From SCRT01 sp036379455 (GTDB taxonomy: Bacteria; Pseudomonadota; Gammaproteobacteria; Nevskiales; Nevskiaceae), in the NCBI GenBank assembly GCA_036379455.1, contig DASVGQ010000046.1, positions 1-14,067 on the forward strand: a DNA stretch of 14,067 nucleotides. The letters are read 5' to 3'. The position numbers were made by a program, and so were the translations under genes. Position 1 is the first letter of the stretch. Each line of letters opens with the position of its first letter. Shown here in pieces: positions 5,347-13,902 of this stretch. Under the pieces are notes generated by a model. It searched no databases. It was not told where the DNA came from and saw only the letters and a list, made by a program, of their open reading frames with translations.

Positions 5347-7836
5347 ATGCAGCTGCTGACGGCCTTCCTTTACCTTCTGGCGGCGTGGCTGCTGCGGCCG
5401 CTGATGTGGGGGATGAGCTTCAAGACGGTGCCGGAGGCGCCGCTCGACGGGTTGAAGCTCGATCCGGTGCGACCGCTGTGCTACGTGCTGCCGACGCGCA
5501 GCTGGATCGACTGGTTCGCGCTGCAGCGCGTGTGTCGCCGCAGCGGCCTGCCGCGTCCCGCGCGGACCGGCCGGCACCTGCCGTCCGTGCACCGCTCCGG
5601 CGGCGTATACCTGCCGGCGTTGCTGGAGACGCGCATGCGCACGACGCCGCTGTCGGCTCTGATGCGCCGGGCCGCCGCGGCGGGGGATTACGACGTCCAG
5701 CTGGTGCCGGTGTCCATCTTCTGGGGACGCGACCCGGGCCAGCAGACGTCACTGTTCCGGCTGCTGTTCGCGGACAACCCGCAGGCCGGCGCGGTGCGCA
5801 AGTTCGTCATCATGCTGGCCAACGGCCGCAACGTGCTGGTGCACTTCGGCCAGCCCCTGTCCTACCGCAGCTATGAACGCGACGTGGGCGGAGCGGCGGC
5901 GGCGCAGCGCAAGCTGGGTCGCGTCCTGCACCTGCATTTCCTGCACACCCGCACCGCCGTCGTCGGCCCGACGCTGCTGCGGCGTGCCGTGGTCGTCGAC
6001 GGCGTGCTGGCGGCGCCCGCGGTGCGCGAGGCGATTGCCCACGAGGCCGCGCGCCGGCACCAGGACGTCGACCGGGTGCGCCAGCGGGCGCGGGGCATGG
6101 CCTACGAGCTGTCCGCCGACTACTCGTCGACCGTCGTACGCGCCATGGCACACGTGCTGCCGTGGTTCCTGCACCGCGTCTTCAAGGGCGTGGAAGTCCG
6201 CGGCCTCGAGCGGGTCCGCGAGATGGCGCAGTCCCACGCGCTGGTCTACCTGCCTTGCCATCGCAGCCACGCGGACTATCTGCTGGTGTCGTATGTGCTC
6301 TACCGCAACGGGCTGGTGCCTCCGCATATCGCCGCCGGCATCAACCTGGATTTCTGGCCGGTCGGCGGCCTGCTGCGGCACTGCGGCGCGTTCTACATCC
6401 GCCGGCGGCTGGCGGGCGACGCGCTGTACAGCGCGGTGCTGCGCACCTATCTGGATGGCCTCATCCGTCGCGGCTACGCCATCGAGTTCTTCCCCGAGGG
6501 CGGACGCTCGCGCACCGGGCGCCTGCGGCAGCCGCAGACCGGGCTGCTGACCATGGCGCTGGAATCGGCGCTGCGCCAGACCTCGCGGCCGGTGGCCTTC
6601 GTCCCGGTGTTCATCGGCTACGACAAGGTCTGGGAGGTCAACAGCTATTTCCGCGAACTGCGCGGGCGCGCCAAGCAGAAGGAATCGGCCGAGGCGCTGC
6701 TCAAGGCGAGCAAGATCCTCGGCAAGTCCTACGGTCGCGCCTACGTCAGCTTCGGCGAGCCCGAGGTCATCGAGGACGTGGCGGACCGCATGCTGCCGGG
6801 CTGGCGTCACGAGATCTCGGCGCATGACGAAGCCCGCCCCGGCGGCTTTGCCGGCTTCGTCCGCAGCTTTGCAACGGAGCACATGCGGCACATCAACCGC
6901 GCCGCGGCCGTCAGCCCGGTGGCCCTGTGCGCCTGCGCGCTGCTTGCCACGCCGCGCAACCTGGTCGCCGAAGATGAGCTGCTGGCGCAGCTCGACCATC
7001 TGCGCGCGCTGCTGGAGGACTGGCCGGGGCGCGCCGAGCTGTATCTGCCCGAGGGCGACGCGAAGTCGCTGCTGGCGTGGGCGCAACCCATCGCGCGCAT
7101 CCGGCGCGTACCACACGCGTGGGGAGATCTGCTGGCGGCGACAGGGCGCGACGCGGTGCTCATGACCTACACCCGCAACAACGTGCTGCACCTGTTCGCG
7201 CTGCCGTCGCTGGTGGCGAGCCTGTTCCGCACCCGCGTGGAGCTCAGCGAAGAGGCGATCGTCGTCGCCTGCCGCATCCTCTACCCGTTTCTGCGCGCCG
7301 AGCTGTTCCTGCCGTGGGAAGTGGCGGAGTCCGAGGCGGCCGTGCGCACGAGCATCGAGCGCCTCGTGCAACGCCGCCTGCTGCAGCGGCTCGAGGACGG
7401 CCGGCTGCATCGCCCGGACGGTGCCGGGCCGGAGCTTGCCGCGCTGACCGCGCTGGCGGGGATCCTCGGCGAGACGCTGGAGCGTTATGTCACGCTGCTG
7501 CTGCTGCTCGCCGACGAACAGCGGCGCGGCCATCGCATCGAGCGGCGGCGCGTCGAGGAGGACTGCCGCGTGCTGGCCGAGCGCCTCGCGTTCATGACCG
7601 GTCGCGAGGCGCCAGAGTACTTCGACAAGACCCTGTTCCGCGGCCAGCTCGACACCATGGTCGCCATCGGCGTCGCGCGCCAGACCGCCGACGGCTTCCA
7701 GGTGGATGAACGCATCACGCGCATGGCCGGGCGCGCCGTGGAGTTGCTGAGCGAGGAGACGCGCCAGACGCTGCTCCAGCTCATCGCCCGGCGGCGCCAC
7801 GTCCCGCCCGCAGCGACAGCAGGCAAGTCCGTATAA
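5347..7836 (+). CDS. plsB: glycerol-3-phosphate 1-O-acyltransferase
   Basis: PlsB transfers a fatty acyl group to position 1 of sn-glycerol-3-phosphate, the first committed step of phospholipid synthesis, at the inner membrane. The predicted protein has 829 residues (E. coli 807). All four acyltransferase motifs are intact: HRSHAD (305-310, catalytic His305 and Asp310), GAFYIRR (347-353), FFPEGGRSRTG (381-391) and VPVFIGY (419-425). His305 and Asp310 fall one position from E. coli H306 and D311. The N-terminus is hydrophobic (MQLLTAFLYLLAAWLL). The ATG at 5347 is chosen over an upstream in-frame start because GGAG sits 7 nt before it and the extra residues look non-coding. It diverges from a phospholipase gene and is followed after 57 nt by an FKBP gene with its own promoter. 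Confidence 0.97.
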   Translation: MQLLTAFLYLLAAWLLRPLMWGMSFKTVPEAPLDGLKLDPVRPLCYVLPTRSWIDWFALQRVCRRSGLPRPARTGRHLPSVHRSGGVYLPALLETRMRTTPLSALMRRAAAAGDYDVQLVPVSIFWGRDPGQQTSLFRLLFADNPQAGAVRKFVIMLANGRNVLVHFGQPLSYRSYERDVGGAAAAQRKLGRVLHLHFLHTRTAVVGPTLLRRAVVVDGVLAAPAVREAIAHEAARRHQDVDRVRQRARGMAYELSADYSSTVVRAMAHVLPWFLHRVFKGVEVRGLERVREMAQSHALVYLPCHRSHADYLLVSYVLYRNGLVPPHIAAGINLDFWPVGGLLRHCGAFYIRRRLAGDALYSAVLRTYLDGLIRRGYAIEFFPEGGRSRTGRLRQPQTGLLTMALESALRQTSRPVAFVPVFIGYDKVWEVNSYFRELRGRAKQKESAEALLKASKILGKSYGRAYVSFGEPEVIEDVADRMLPGWRHEISAHDEARPGGFAGFVRSFATEHMRHINRAAAVSPVALCACALLATPRNLVAEDELLAQLDHLRALLEDWPGRAELYLPEGDAKSLLAWAQPIARIRRVPHAWGDLLAATGRDAVLMTYTRNNVLHLFALPSLVASLFRTRVELSEEAIVVACRILYPFLRAELFLPWEVAESEAAVRTSIERLVQRRLLQRLEDGRLHRPDGAGPELAALTALAGILGETLERYVTLLLLLADEQRRGHRIERRRVEEDCRVLAERLAFMTGREAPEYFDKTLFRGQLDTMVAIGVARQTADGFQVDERITRMAGRAVELLSEETRQTLLQLIARRRHVPPAATAGKSV

Positions 7837-7837
7837 T
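7832..7837 (+). promoter_or_regulatory. perfect -10 box of the FKBP gene, overlapping the plsB stop codon
   Basis: TATAAT at 7832-7837 contains the plsB stop codon TAA (7834-7836). The next seven bases are CCGCGCC, the same discriminator as at the rplY promoter. No good -35 is seen 15-18 bp upstream, where the sequence is the end of plsB. The predicted start near 7844 gives a leader of about 50 nt before the FKBP ATG. Confidence 0.55.
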
Positions 7838-7893
7838 CCGCGCCTGTCCGCGGCTTCCTGCGGATCCCGATGACCTCTCGACCGGAGTACCCC

Positions 7894-8658
7894 ATGTCCC
7901 GATACGGACGCACCCTGCTGGTGGTCGGCGCGACCGTCCTGCTCGCCGCCTGCGGCCAGTCGGCCAGCGACACGTCGCACAGCACGGAGCTGAAGACCGA
8001 GCCGCAGAAGTTCGGCTACGCCGTCGGCTACGACATCGGCCAGTCGATGAAGGAAGTCGGCACCATGATCGACCTGAAGACGGTCGAGGAAGGCATCGAG
8101 GACGGCGTCAAGGGCAACAAGCCCAAGCTCGACGCGCAGCAGCGCGAGGAGATCCGCAGCGCGACGCTGAAGAAATTCCAGGAGCAGCAGGTGGCCGATC
8201 GGACGAAGGCGGCGACGGAGAACGCCACTGCGAGCGAGAAATTCCTGGCGGAGAAGGCCAAGGAGCCGGGCGTGGTCACGACGGCCAGCGGCCTCGAGTA
8301 CAAGGTTGACCGCCCCGGCAAGGGCGCTTCGCCGAAGCCCGACGATCGCGTCACCGTGAACTACAAGGGGACGCTCATCGACGGCACGGTGTTCGACAGT
8401 TCCTGTGCGCGCGGCGAGCCCGCGACCTTCGCGGTCGACCAGGTGATCCCGGGTTGGGTCGAGGGCCTGCAGCTCATGAAGCCGGGCGCCAAGTACACCT
8501 TCTACATCCCGGCCAAGCTCGCCTACGGGGAGCGCGGGGCGGGCAACAAGATCGGCCCGAACCAGGCGCTGATCTTCGAAGTGGAGCTGATCAGCGTCGC
8601 ACCAGCGCAGGCGTCGTCGTCAGCGCCGGCCGCCGCGGCTTCCAGCAAGCCGCACTGA
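7894..8658 (+). CDS. FKBP-type peptidyl-prolyl cis-trans isomerase, FkpA/Mip-like lipoprotein
   Basis: A 254-residue secreted folding helper. The N-terminus is a lipoprotein signal with lipobox LAAC (residues 17-20, Cys20); Gly at +2 suggests the outer membrane, facing the periplasm. Residues about 36-125 are a helical FkpA/Mip-type dimerisation domain (FKBP_N), with a charged helix near 80-122. The FKBP domain spans about 130-235, with VNYKGTLIDGTVFDSS (155-170), VIPGWVEGL (184-192) and the YG near 211; pocket residues Tyr157, Phe167, Asp168, Trp188 and Tyr211 are present. The tail after 236 is Ala/Ser-rich. Cys171, where family members often have Tyr, is unusual for a periplasmic protein. 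The ATG at 7894 is chosen over 7870 because GGAG lies 6 nt upstream and the signal peptide begins there. Such proteins speed proline isomerisation of envelope proteins (family knowledge). Confidence 0.95.
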   Translation: MSRYGRTLLVVGATVLLAACGQSASDTSHSTELKTEPQKFGYAVGYDIGQSMKEVGTMIDLKTVEEGIEDGVKGNKPKLDAQQREEIRSATLKKFQEQQVADRTKAATENATASEKFLAEKAKEPGVVTTASGLEYKVDRPGKGASPKPDDRVTVNYKGTLIDGTVFDSSCARGEPATFAVDQVIPGWVEGLQLMKPGAKYTFYIPAKLAYGERGAGNKIGPNQALIFEVELISVAPAQASSSAPAAAASSKPH

Positions 8659-8677
8659 CGGCGTCGGGATCGGCTCT

Positions 8678-8702
8678 GCCGCGCCGTCCCGGGACGCGCG
8701 GC
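8678..8702. terminator. GC-rich hairpin between convergent genes
   Basis: GCCGCGC-C-GTCCC and GGGACGCGCGGC can pair over 12 bp with one bulged C; the centre CGTCCCGGGACG is a perfect 12-nt palindrome. It lies in the 51-nt gap between the convergent FKBP and DUF4124 genes. There is no T-tract on either strand, so a classical intrinsic terminator is not shown; it would be a natural bidirectional stop or mRNA end. Confidence 0.4.
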
Positions 8703-8709
8703 CGGACCG

Positions 8710-9147
8710 TCAGCCGCTGCAGTTGTCGCGCGCCACGGTCTTGACGGCGTCGAGGCGCTTGTCGAACTCGGGTTGCGTCATGCGTGCCCGGCTGCCGTCC
8801 GCCTCGGTGGTGTACAGGCGCCGCGCGGTGGCGTTCTCCAGCTCGGCGATCCGTTGGCGTGCCTGCGCGCACCGTGCTTCGCGATGCGCCTCCGCTTCCA
8901 GTCGCTCATTCGCGGCCTTCTTCTGCTTCTCCTGCGCCTCTGTCGTGCCCTTCGACAGCTGCGTGATGCCGGTGATACCTGGCGCCGAAGTCGGCGGTGG
9001 CAGGTGCGGATTGACCTTCGTGTAGGTACCGCTGGCGGGTGGCGAAGACGCGAAGTGGACGACGCCGTCCGCATCGGTCCATCGGTAGACGGCGGCAGAA
9101 GCCATCAGCGGCAGGCAGATCAGCAGGGCAAGGACGGGCTTCAGCAT
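8710..9147 (-). CDS. small secreted DUF4124-domain protein
   Basis: A 145-residue protein of unknown function. Residues 1-18 form a signal peptide (cleavage likely after MASA), directly followed by the DUF4124 signature VYRWTDADGVVHFASSPP (20-37), a short beta-rich domain found in many proteobacterial envelope proteins. Then come a Pro-rich linker, a charged helix likely to form a coiled coil (about 68-106) and a C-terminal segment. Two cysteines of the mature part (Cys93, Cys143) could form a disulfide in the periplasm. The ATG at 9145-9147 is chosen because it starts the signal peptide; no Shine-Dalgarno is seen, and the gene begins 32 nt after the glycosyltransferase stop. It is the last gene of the minus-strand metK-ahcY-metF block. 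Confidence 0.87.
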   Translation of the reverse strand: MLKPVLALLICLPLMASAAVYRWTDADGVVHFASSPPASGTYTKVNPHLPPPTSAPGITGITQLSKGTTEAQEKQKKAANERLEAEAHREARCAQARQRIAELENATARRLYTTEADGSRARMTQPEFDKRLDAVKTVARDNCSG

Positions 9148-9179
9148 GGGCGCGCGCGCGGCGTGTGGCTGCAGCGATC

Positions 9180-10058
9180 CTACCGGAGCGGAGCCGCGGA
9201 CGGATAGCGCGCCGCGGCCTGCAAGAACCGTTCCCACAGCTCGGCTTCGCGGCCATTGACGAAGCGCATGAAGCCTTCCGCGTCGGCCCTCTCGAGGTAG
9301 GCGAGGTTGACGTAGCGCCAGAATTCCAGCGCTTCGGCGATGCGCGTGCGCTGCGCCGGCGGCAGATTCGCGAGGCCGACGCGCGTCGGATCACTGCGCA
9401 CGGTCTCGATGAGCGACGCGTAGGCGTCGATGATGCGTCGCTGTCCTGCGCTGCCCGAGTACGACGCGCTGCCGCGACGCTCGCGCAGCAGGTAGCGCGT
9501 GGCGCGCGCGATCGGCAGGCCCTCGCGACGCAGCGCCACCAGATGGAGCGTGTGCAGTACGTCCTCCGCGAACACCGGCTGGAAGCGCGGCCCCGCGTCA
9601 CGCCGCCACAGCGGACGGATGGAGGCCAGGCAGCGCGCGTATTCCTGCATGCGCAGACGCGGTCCATGCAGCGCCACGCGGCGAAAAGGCGCGCCGTCCC
9701 AGCCCAGATATACGGTGGTTGCACAGGCCGCGCCGTGGTCGCGCGCCAGCGGCGCCAGTTCGTGCAGGTAGTTCGGCGGCCACAGGTCGTCGGCGTCGCA
9801 CAGCGCGAGGAGCTCGCCGCGGGCCGCATCGATGGCGCGGTTGCGCGCGTGGCTCACGCCGTGATGGCCGTCGGGCGCCAGCACGCGCACGCGTGGCCCT
9901 CTCAAGGCGCGATAGTCGGCGCCGTCGTCCGGCGCCACGATCACTTCGAAGGGTGGGGCGTGCTGCTGCGCGAGGATGCTGCGCAACGCGTCAGCGATGA
10001 AGGCGTCGGCCCGATAGGCCGGGACGATGACGCTGACGAGCGGTCGCGCGGTGCCCAC
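9180..10058 (-). CDS. family 2 glycosyltransferase (GT-A fold)
   Basis: A 292-residue soluble protein. The N-terminus has the GT2 nucleotide-sugar-binding strand VSVIVPAYRADAFI (8-21). An HARNRAID segment (70-77) is followed by the metal-binding DXD motif within CDADD (87-91; Asp88 and Asp90). A later FAED (163-166) sits where GT2 enzymes carry the catalytic acidic residue. The C-terminal third is helical and has no membrane segment. It would transfer a sugar from a nucleotide-sugar donor, but donor and acceptor cannot be told. The start is a GTG at 10056-10058, 21 nt after the metF stop, with only a weak purine stretch upstream; the nearby ATG is in another frame. It follows metF closely on the same strand, and no other glycan gene is in the window. 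Confidence 0.88.
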   Translation of the reverse strand: MGTARPLVSVIVPAYRADAFIADALRSILAQQHAPPFEVIVAPDDGADYRALRGPRVRVLAPDGHHGVSHARNRAIDAARGELLALCDADDLWPPNYLHELAPLARDHGAACATTVYLGWDGAPFRRVALHGPRLRMQEYARCLASIRPLWRRDAGPRFQPVFAEDVLHTLHLVALRREGLPIARATRYLLRERRGSASYSGSAGQRRIIDAYASLIETVRSDPTRVGLANLPPAQRTRIAEALEFWRYVNLAYLERADAEGFMRFVNGREAELWERFLQAAARYPSAAPLR

Positions 10059-10079
10059 CGGTCATGGTCTCATGCCGCG

Positions 10080-11009
10080 TCAGTCGTCGTCCTGCGGCAC
10101 CACGAGGCGCAGGTTGCGCCACAGCGCGAGCGCCGGCGCGGCCTTGTTGAGTGCGTAGACGTGCAGCCCCGGCGCGCCGCCCGCCAACAGCCCGTCGCAA
10201 AGGCGCGCGACGATGTCGCGCCCGAAGGCGAGCAGCGAGGCCTCATCGTCCGCGTAGCTTTCCAAGTGCAGACGGATCCAGCGCGGGACGTCCGCACCGC
10301 AGGCCGCCGAGAAGCGCAGCAGCTGGGCACCGTTGGTGATCGGCATGATGCCGGGCATTATCGGCACGTCGAGCCCGGCAGCGCGTACGCGGTCGACGAA
10401 GCGGAAGTAGCTGCCGATCGTGAAGAAATACTGGGTGATCGCACCGTCGGCGCCGGCCCGCACCTTGTCGCAGAAGTGGGCGAGGTCGGCTTCGGGATCC
10501 GTGGCCTGCGGGTGGATCTCGGGATAGGCCGCGACCTCGATCGTGAACGCATCGCCGTGCGTTTCGCGGATGAACCGCACGAGCTCCGCGGCGTGGTGGA
10601 ATTCGCCTGGCGCCGCGGTCCCGGCGGCCGTGGCGGGCAGGTCGCCACGCAGGGCGACGAGCCGACGCACGCCGCAGCTGCGATAGCGCGTGAGGAGTTC
10701 GCGGATGCCTGCGCGCGTCGAGCCGATGCAGGTCAGGTGCGGCGCCACCGGCACGCCGGTGTGCTCGGCGACCTGCATCAGCGTTTCGTAGGTGCCGGCC
10801 TGCGCCGAGCCGCCCGCGCCGTAGGTGACGGAGAAGTAGTCCGGCTGCAGGCGTGCGAGCTGCCGCACTTCCACCGGCAGCCGCGCCACGCCCGCGGCCG
10901 TGCGCGGCGGGTAGAGTTCGAAGGACAGCGACAGGATCTTCGCGGCCGCCGGCGCGGCAGACGTCGCCGGGTCGATGTCGCGTTCCAGCAGCTGCGTCTG
11001 GGCGGGCAT
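10080..11009 (-). CDS. metF: 5,10-methylenetetrahydrofolate reductase
   Basis: MetF is a flavoprotein that reduces 5,10-methylene-THF to 5-methyl-THF, the methyl donor for methionine synthesis. The 309-residue length is normal (E. coli 296). Conserved blocks are present: SFELYPPR (29-36, with Glu31 matching the catalytic E. coli Glu28), YGAGGS (63-68), HLTCIG (91-96), LRGD (120-123, Asp123 matching E. coli Asp120), ITQYFF, PGIMPI and HVYALN. Family members usually have Phe-Phe where LY stands in the first motif. The first 20 or so residues are an Ala-rich extension. The ATG at 11007-11009 begins 16 nt after the ahcY stop; a GAGG lies overlapping the ahcY stop, rather far upstream. It follows ahcY in the probable metK-ahcY-metF operon. 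Confidence 0.96.
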   Translation of the reverse strand: MPAQTQLLERDIDPATSAAPAAAKILSLSFELYPPRTAAGVARLPVEVRQLARLQPDYFSVTYGAGGSAQAGTYETLMQVAEHTGVPVAPHLTCIGSTRAGIRELLTRYRSCGVRRLVALRGDLPATAAGTAAPGEFHHAAELVRFIRETHGDAFTIEVAAYPEIHPQATDPEADLAHFCDKVRAGADGAITQYFFTIGSYFRFVDRVRAAGLDVPIMPGIMPITNGAQLLRFSAACGADVPRWIRLHLESYADDEASLLAFGRDIVARLCDGLLAGGAPGLHVYALNKAAPALALWRNLRLVVPQDDD

Positions 11010-11025
11010 GGCGGCAGGTCGGGCC

Positions 11026-12468
<1,443 letters not shown>

Positions 12469-12490
12469 CGGTGGTCCTCGGAAGAAAGAC

Positions 12491-12504
12491 GGTACGGGTA
12501 CGGG
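12491..12504. repeat. short tandem hexamer in the metK-ahcY gap
   Basis: GGTACG is repeated 2.3 times on the plus strand; read on the gene strand it is CCCGTA-CCCGTA-CC, in a pyrimidine-rich stretch 18 nt before the ahcY GAGG. It could be a protein or RNA-binding site, or polymerase slippage; no function can be assigned. Confidence 0.35.
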
Positions 12505-12510
12505 AAAGTG

Positions 12511-12525
12511 GCCTGAGCCTCAGGC
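12511..12525. repeat. inverted repeat spanning the metK stop codon
   Basis: GCCTGAG-C-CTCAGGC is a perfect 7-bp inverted repeat with a single central base, and it contains the metK TGA (complement of 12520-12522). As RNA it would make a 5-bp stem with a 5-nt loop. No T-tract follows on the gene strand, so it may mark the end of metK translation or partly separate metK from ahcY expression, rather than end transcription. Confidence 0.35.
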
Positions 12526-13770
12526 GGCGACGGCGCGCGCGGCGCCGTGGGCGAGCTTCGCGTCGGCGCGCAGCTCTTCGGCCTTGTCGGTCTTTTCCCA
12601 AGAGAAGGTCGTGAAGGTCTCGCCGTTGGGCAGAGTGACCGCCTTCGGCTTGCGCCCGAAGTGACCGTAGGTGGCCGTGGCCTGGTACATCGGATGGATG
12701 AGGTCGAGCATCTTGAGGATGCCGTAAGGGCGCAGGTCGAAGTGCGCGCGGATGAGCTGTTCGAGGCGGCTGTCGCTGATCTTGCCGGTGCCGAAGGTCG
12801 TCACGAACACCGAGGTCGGTTCGGCCACGCCGATGGCGTAGCTGATCTGCACCTCGCAGCGGTCGGCGAGGCCCGCTGCCACCACATTCTTGGCGACGTA
12901 GCGCGCCGCGTAGGCCGCCGAGCGGTCGACCTTCGAAGGATCCTTGCCGGAGAACGCGCCGCCGCCGTGACGCGCCCAGCCGCCGTAGGTGTCGACGATG
13001 ATCTTGCGGCCGGTCAGCCCGCAGTCGCCCACCGGCCCGCCGATGACGAAGTTGCCGGTCGGATTGATGTGGATCTTCGTGTTCTTCGTGATCCAGTTCG
13101 CCGGCAGCACGGGCTTGATGATTTCCTCCATCACGGCTTCGCGCAGGGTCTTGAGCTTGACGGTCGGCTCGTGCTGCGTGGACAGGACGATGGCGTCGAG
13201 TCCCGCCGCCTTGCCGTCGTGGTAGCGCAGCGTGACCTGACTCTTGGCGTCGGGCCGCAGCCACGGCAACGGGGAGTTCTTCGCGCGCCGCACCTTCGAC
13301 TGGCGCTCCACCAGGCGGTGTGCGTAGTAGATCGGCGCCGGCATGAGCTCCTTCGTCTCGTTGCAGGCGTAGCCGAACATGAGCCCCTGGTCGCCGGCGC
13401 CCTGTTCCTCCGGCGTGGCGCGCTCGACGCCCATGTTGATGTCTGGCGACTGCTTGCCGATCAGGTTCATGACGGCGCAGGTGGCGCCGTCGAAGCCGAC
13501 CTGGGAGGAGGTGTAGCCGACGTCGATGATGACCTTGCGCGTGAGCGCTTCCAGATCGATCCACGCCTTGGTCGTGATCTCGCCCGCGACGACCGCCACG
13601 CCGGTCTTCACCAGCGTCTCGCAGGCCACGTGCGCGCGCTTGTCCTGCGCGATCACGGCGTCCAGCACCGCGTCGGAGATCTGGTCGGCCAGCTTGTCCG
13701 GATGGCCCTCGGAGACCGACTCCGAGGTGAACAGGTAATCGCCGGAAACGGGGACGCGGGAGGTGCTCAC
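12520..13770 (-). CDS. metK: S-adenosylmethionine synthetase (methionine adenosyltransferase)
   Basis: MetK joins methionine and ATP to make S-adenosylmethionine, releasing phosphate and pyrophosphate; it acts in the cytoplasm as an oligomer. The 416-residue protein is slightly longer than E. coli MetK (384). Signature motifs are present: EGHPDK (21-26, His23 and Asp25 matching E. coli H14 and D16), the hexapeptide GAGDQG (124-129) and the P-loop-like GGGAFSGKD (269-277). The extra length is in the N-terminus and an Ala-rich C-terminus. The start is a GTG at 13768-13770 with GAGG about 9 nt upstream; there is no in-frame ATG at that position. It heads the metK-ahcY-metF block, whose products run the activated-methyl cycle. 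Confidence 0.98.
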   Translation of the reverse strand: MSTSRVPVSGDYLFTSESVSEGHPDKLADQISDAVLDAVIAQDKRAHVACETLVKTGVAVVAGEITTKAWIDLEALTRKVIIDVGYTSSQVGFDGATCAVMNLIGKQSPDINMGVERATPEEQGAGDQGLMFGYACNETKELMPAPIYYAHRLVERQSKVRRAKNSPLPWLRPDAKSQVTLRYHDGKAAGLDAIVLSTQHEPTVKLKTLREAVMEEIIKPVLPANWITKNTKIHINPTGNFVIGGPVGDCGLTGRKIIVDTYGGWARHGGGAFSGKDPSKVDRSAAYAARYVAKNVVAAGLADRCEVQISYAIGVAEPTSVFVTTFGTGKISDSRLEQLIRAHFDLRPYGILKMLDLIHPMYQATATYGHFGRKPKAVTLPNGETFTTFSWEKTDKAEELRADAKLAHGAARAVAA

Positions 13771-13799
13771 GATCAGGAACCTCGTTGTGATCTGGTTAT

Positions 13800-13814
13800 A
13801 CGGATAAACGGATA
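13800..13814. repeat. 8-bp-period direct repeat in the metK leader
   Basis: ACGGATA occurs at 13800-13806 and again at 13808-13814 (gene strand TATCCGT), a period of 8 bp. It lies between the candidate -10 and the ribosome-binding site of metK. Tandem sites with 8-bp period are used by ribbon-helix-helix repressors such as MetJ, but the sequence does not match the MetJ box AGACGTCT. Confidence 0.45.
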
Positions 13815-13843
13815 GTGTAAATGCGCATGTTGCGGCGCGACAA
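13814..13843 (-). promoter_or_regulatory. candidate metK promoter
   Basis: On the gene strand, TTGTCG (13838-13843; four of six) is followed after 18 bp by TACACT (13814-13819; four of six). The start would be near 13807, leaving a leader of about 37 nt. A second -10-like TATAAC lies at 13795-13800 without a good -35. The 123-nt gap to the upstream gene is the only sizeable space before metK, so its promoter is expected here. Confidence 0.4.
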
Positions 13844-13883
13844 GATGCCCTGGGGTCATTGCAAAGGAGACGGTTTCGCTGTC

Positions 13884-13902
13884 GGCCGCCGGTTCAGCGG
13901 CC
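13884..13902 (-). terminator. hairpin at the end of the dienelactone hydrolase gene
   Basis: GGCCGC and GCGGCC are perfect 6-bp arms around a 7-nt loop that includes the stop codon of the upstream gene. No T-tract follows. It could mark the transcript end before the metK promoter, but evidence is slight. Confidence 0.25.

Noticed and set aside
5749..7980. A 743-codon minus-strand open frame antisense to plsB
   Set aside because: plsB carries all four acyltransferase motifs on the plus strand. The antisense translation is rich in Arg, Gln, His and Ala and has no family features.
13795..13814. MetJ-type met boxes before metK
   Set aside because: The period of the repeat is 8 bp, but the units do not resemble AGACGTCT, and MetJ is not expected in the inferred lineage.
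13771..13893. Possible SAM or SAH riboswitch upstream of metK
   Set aside because: Read by eye, the 123 nt lack the conserved SAH core and show no extended multi-stem fold typical of SAM classes. A covariance-model search with Rfam SAM/SAH models would settle it.
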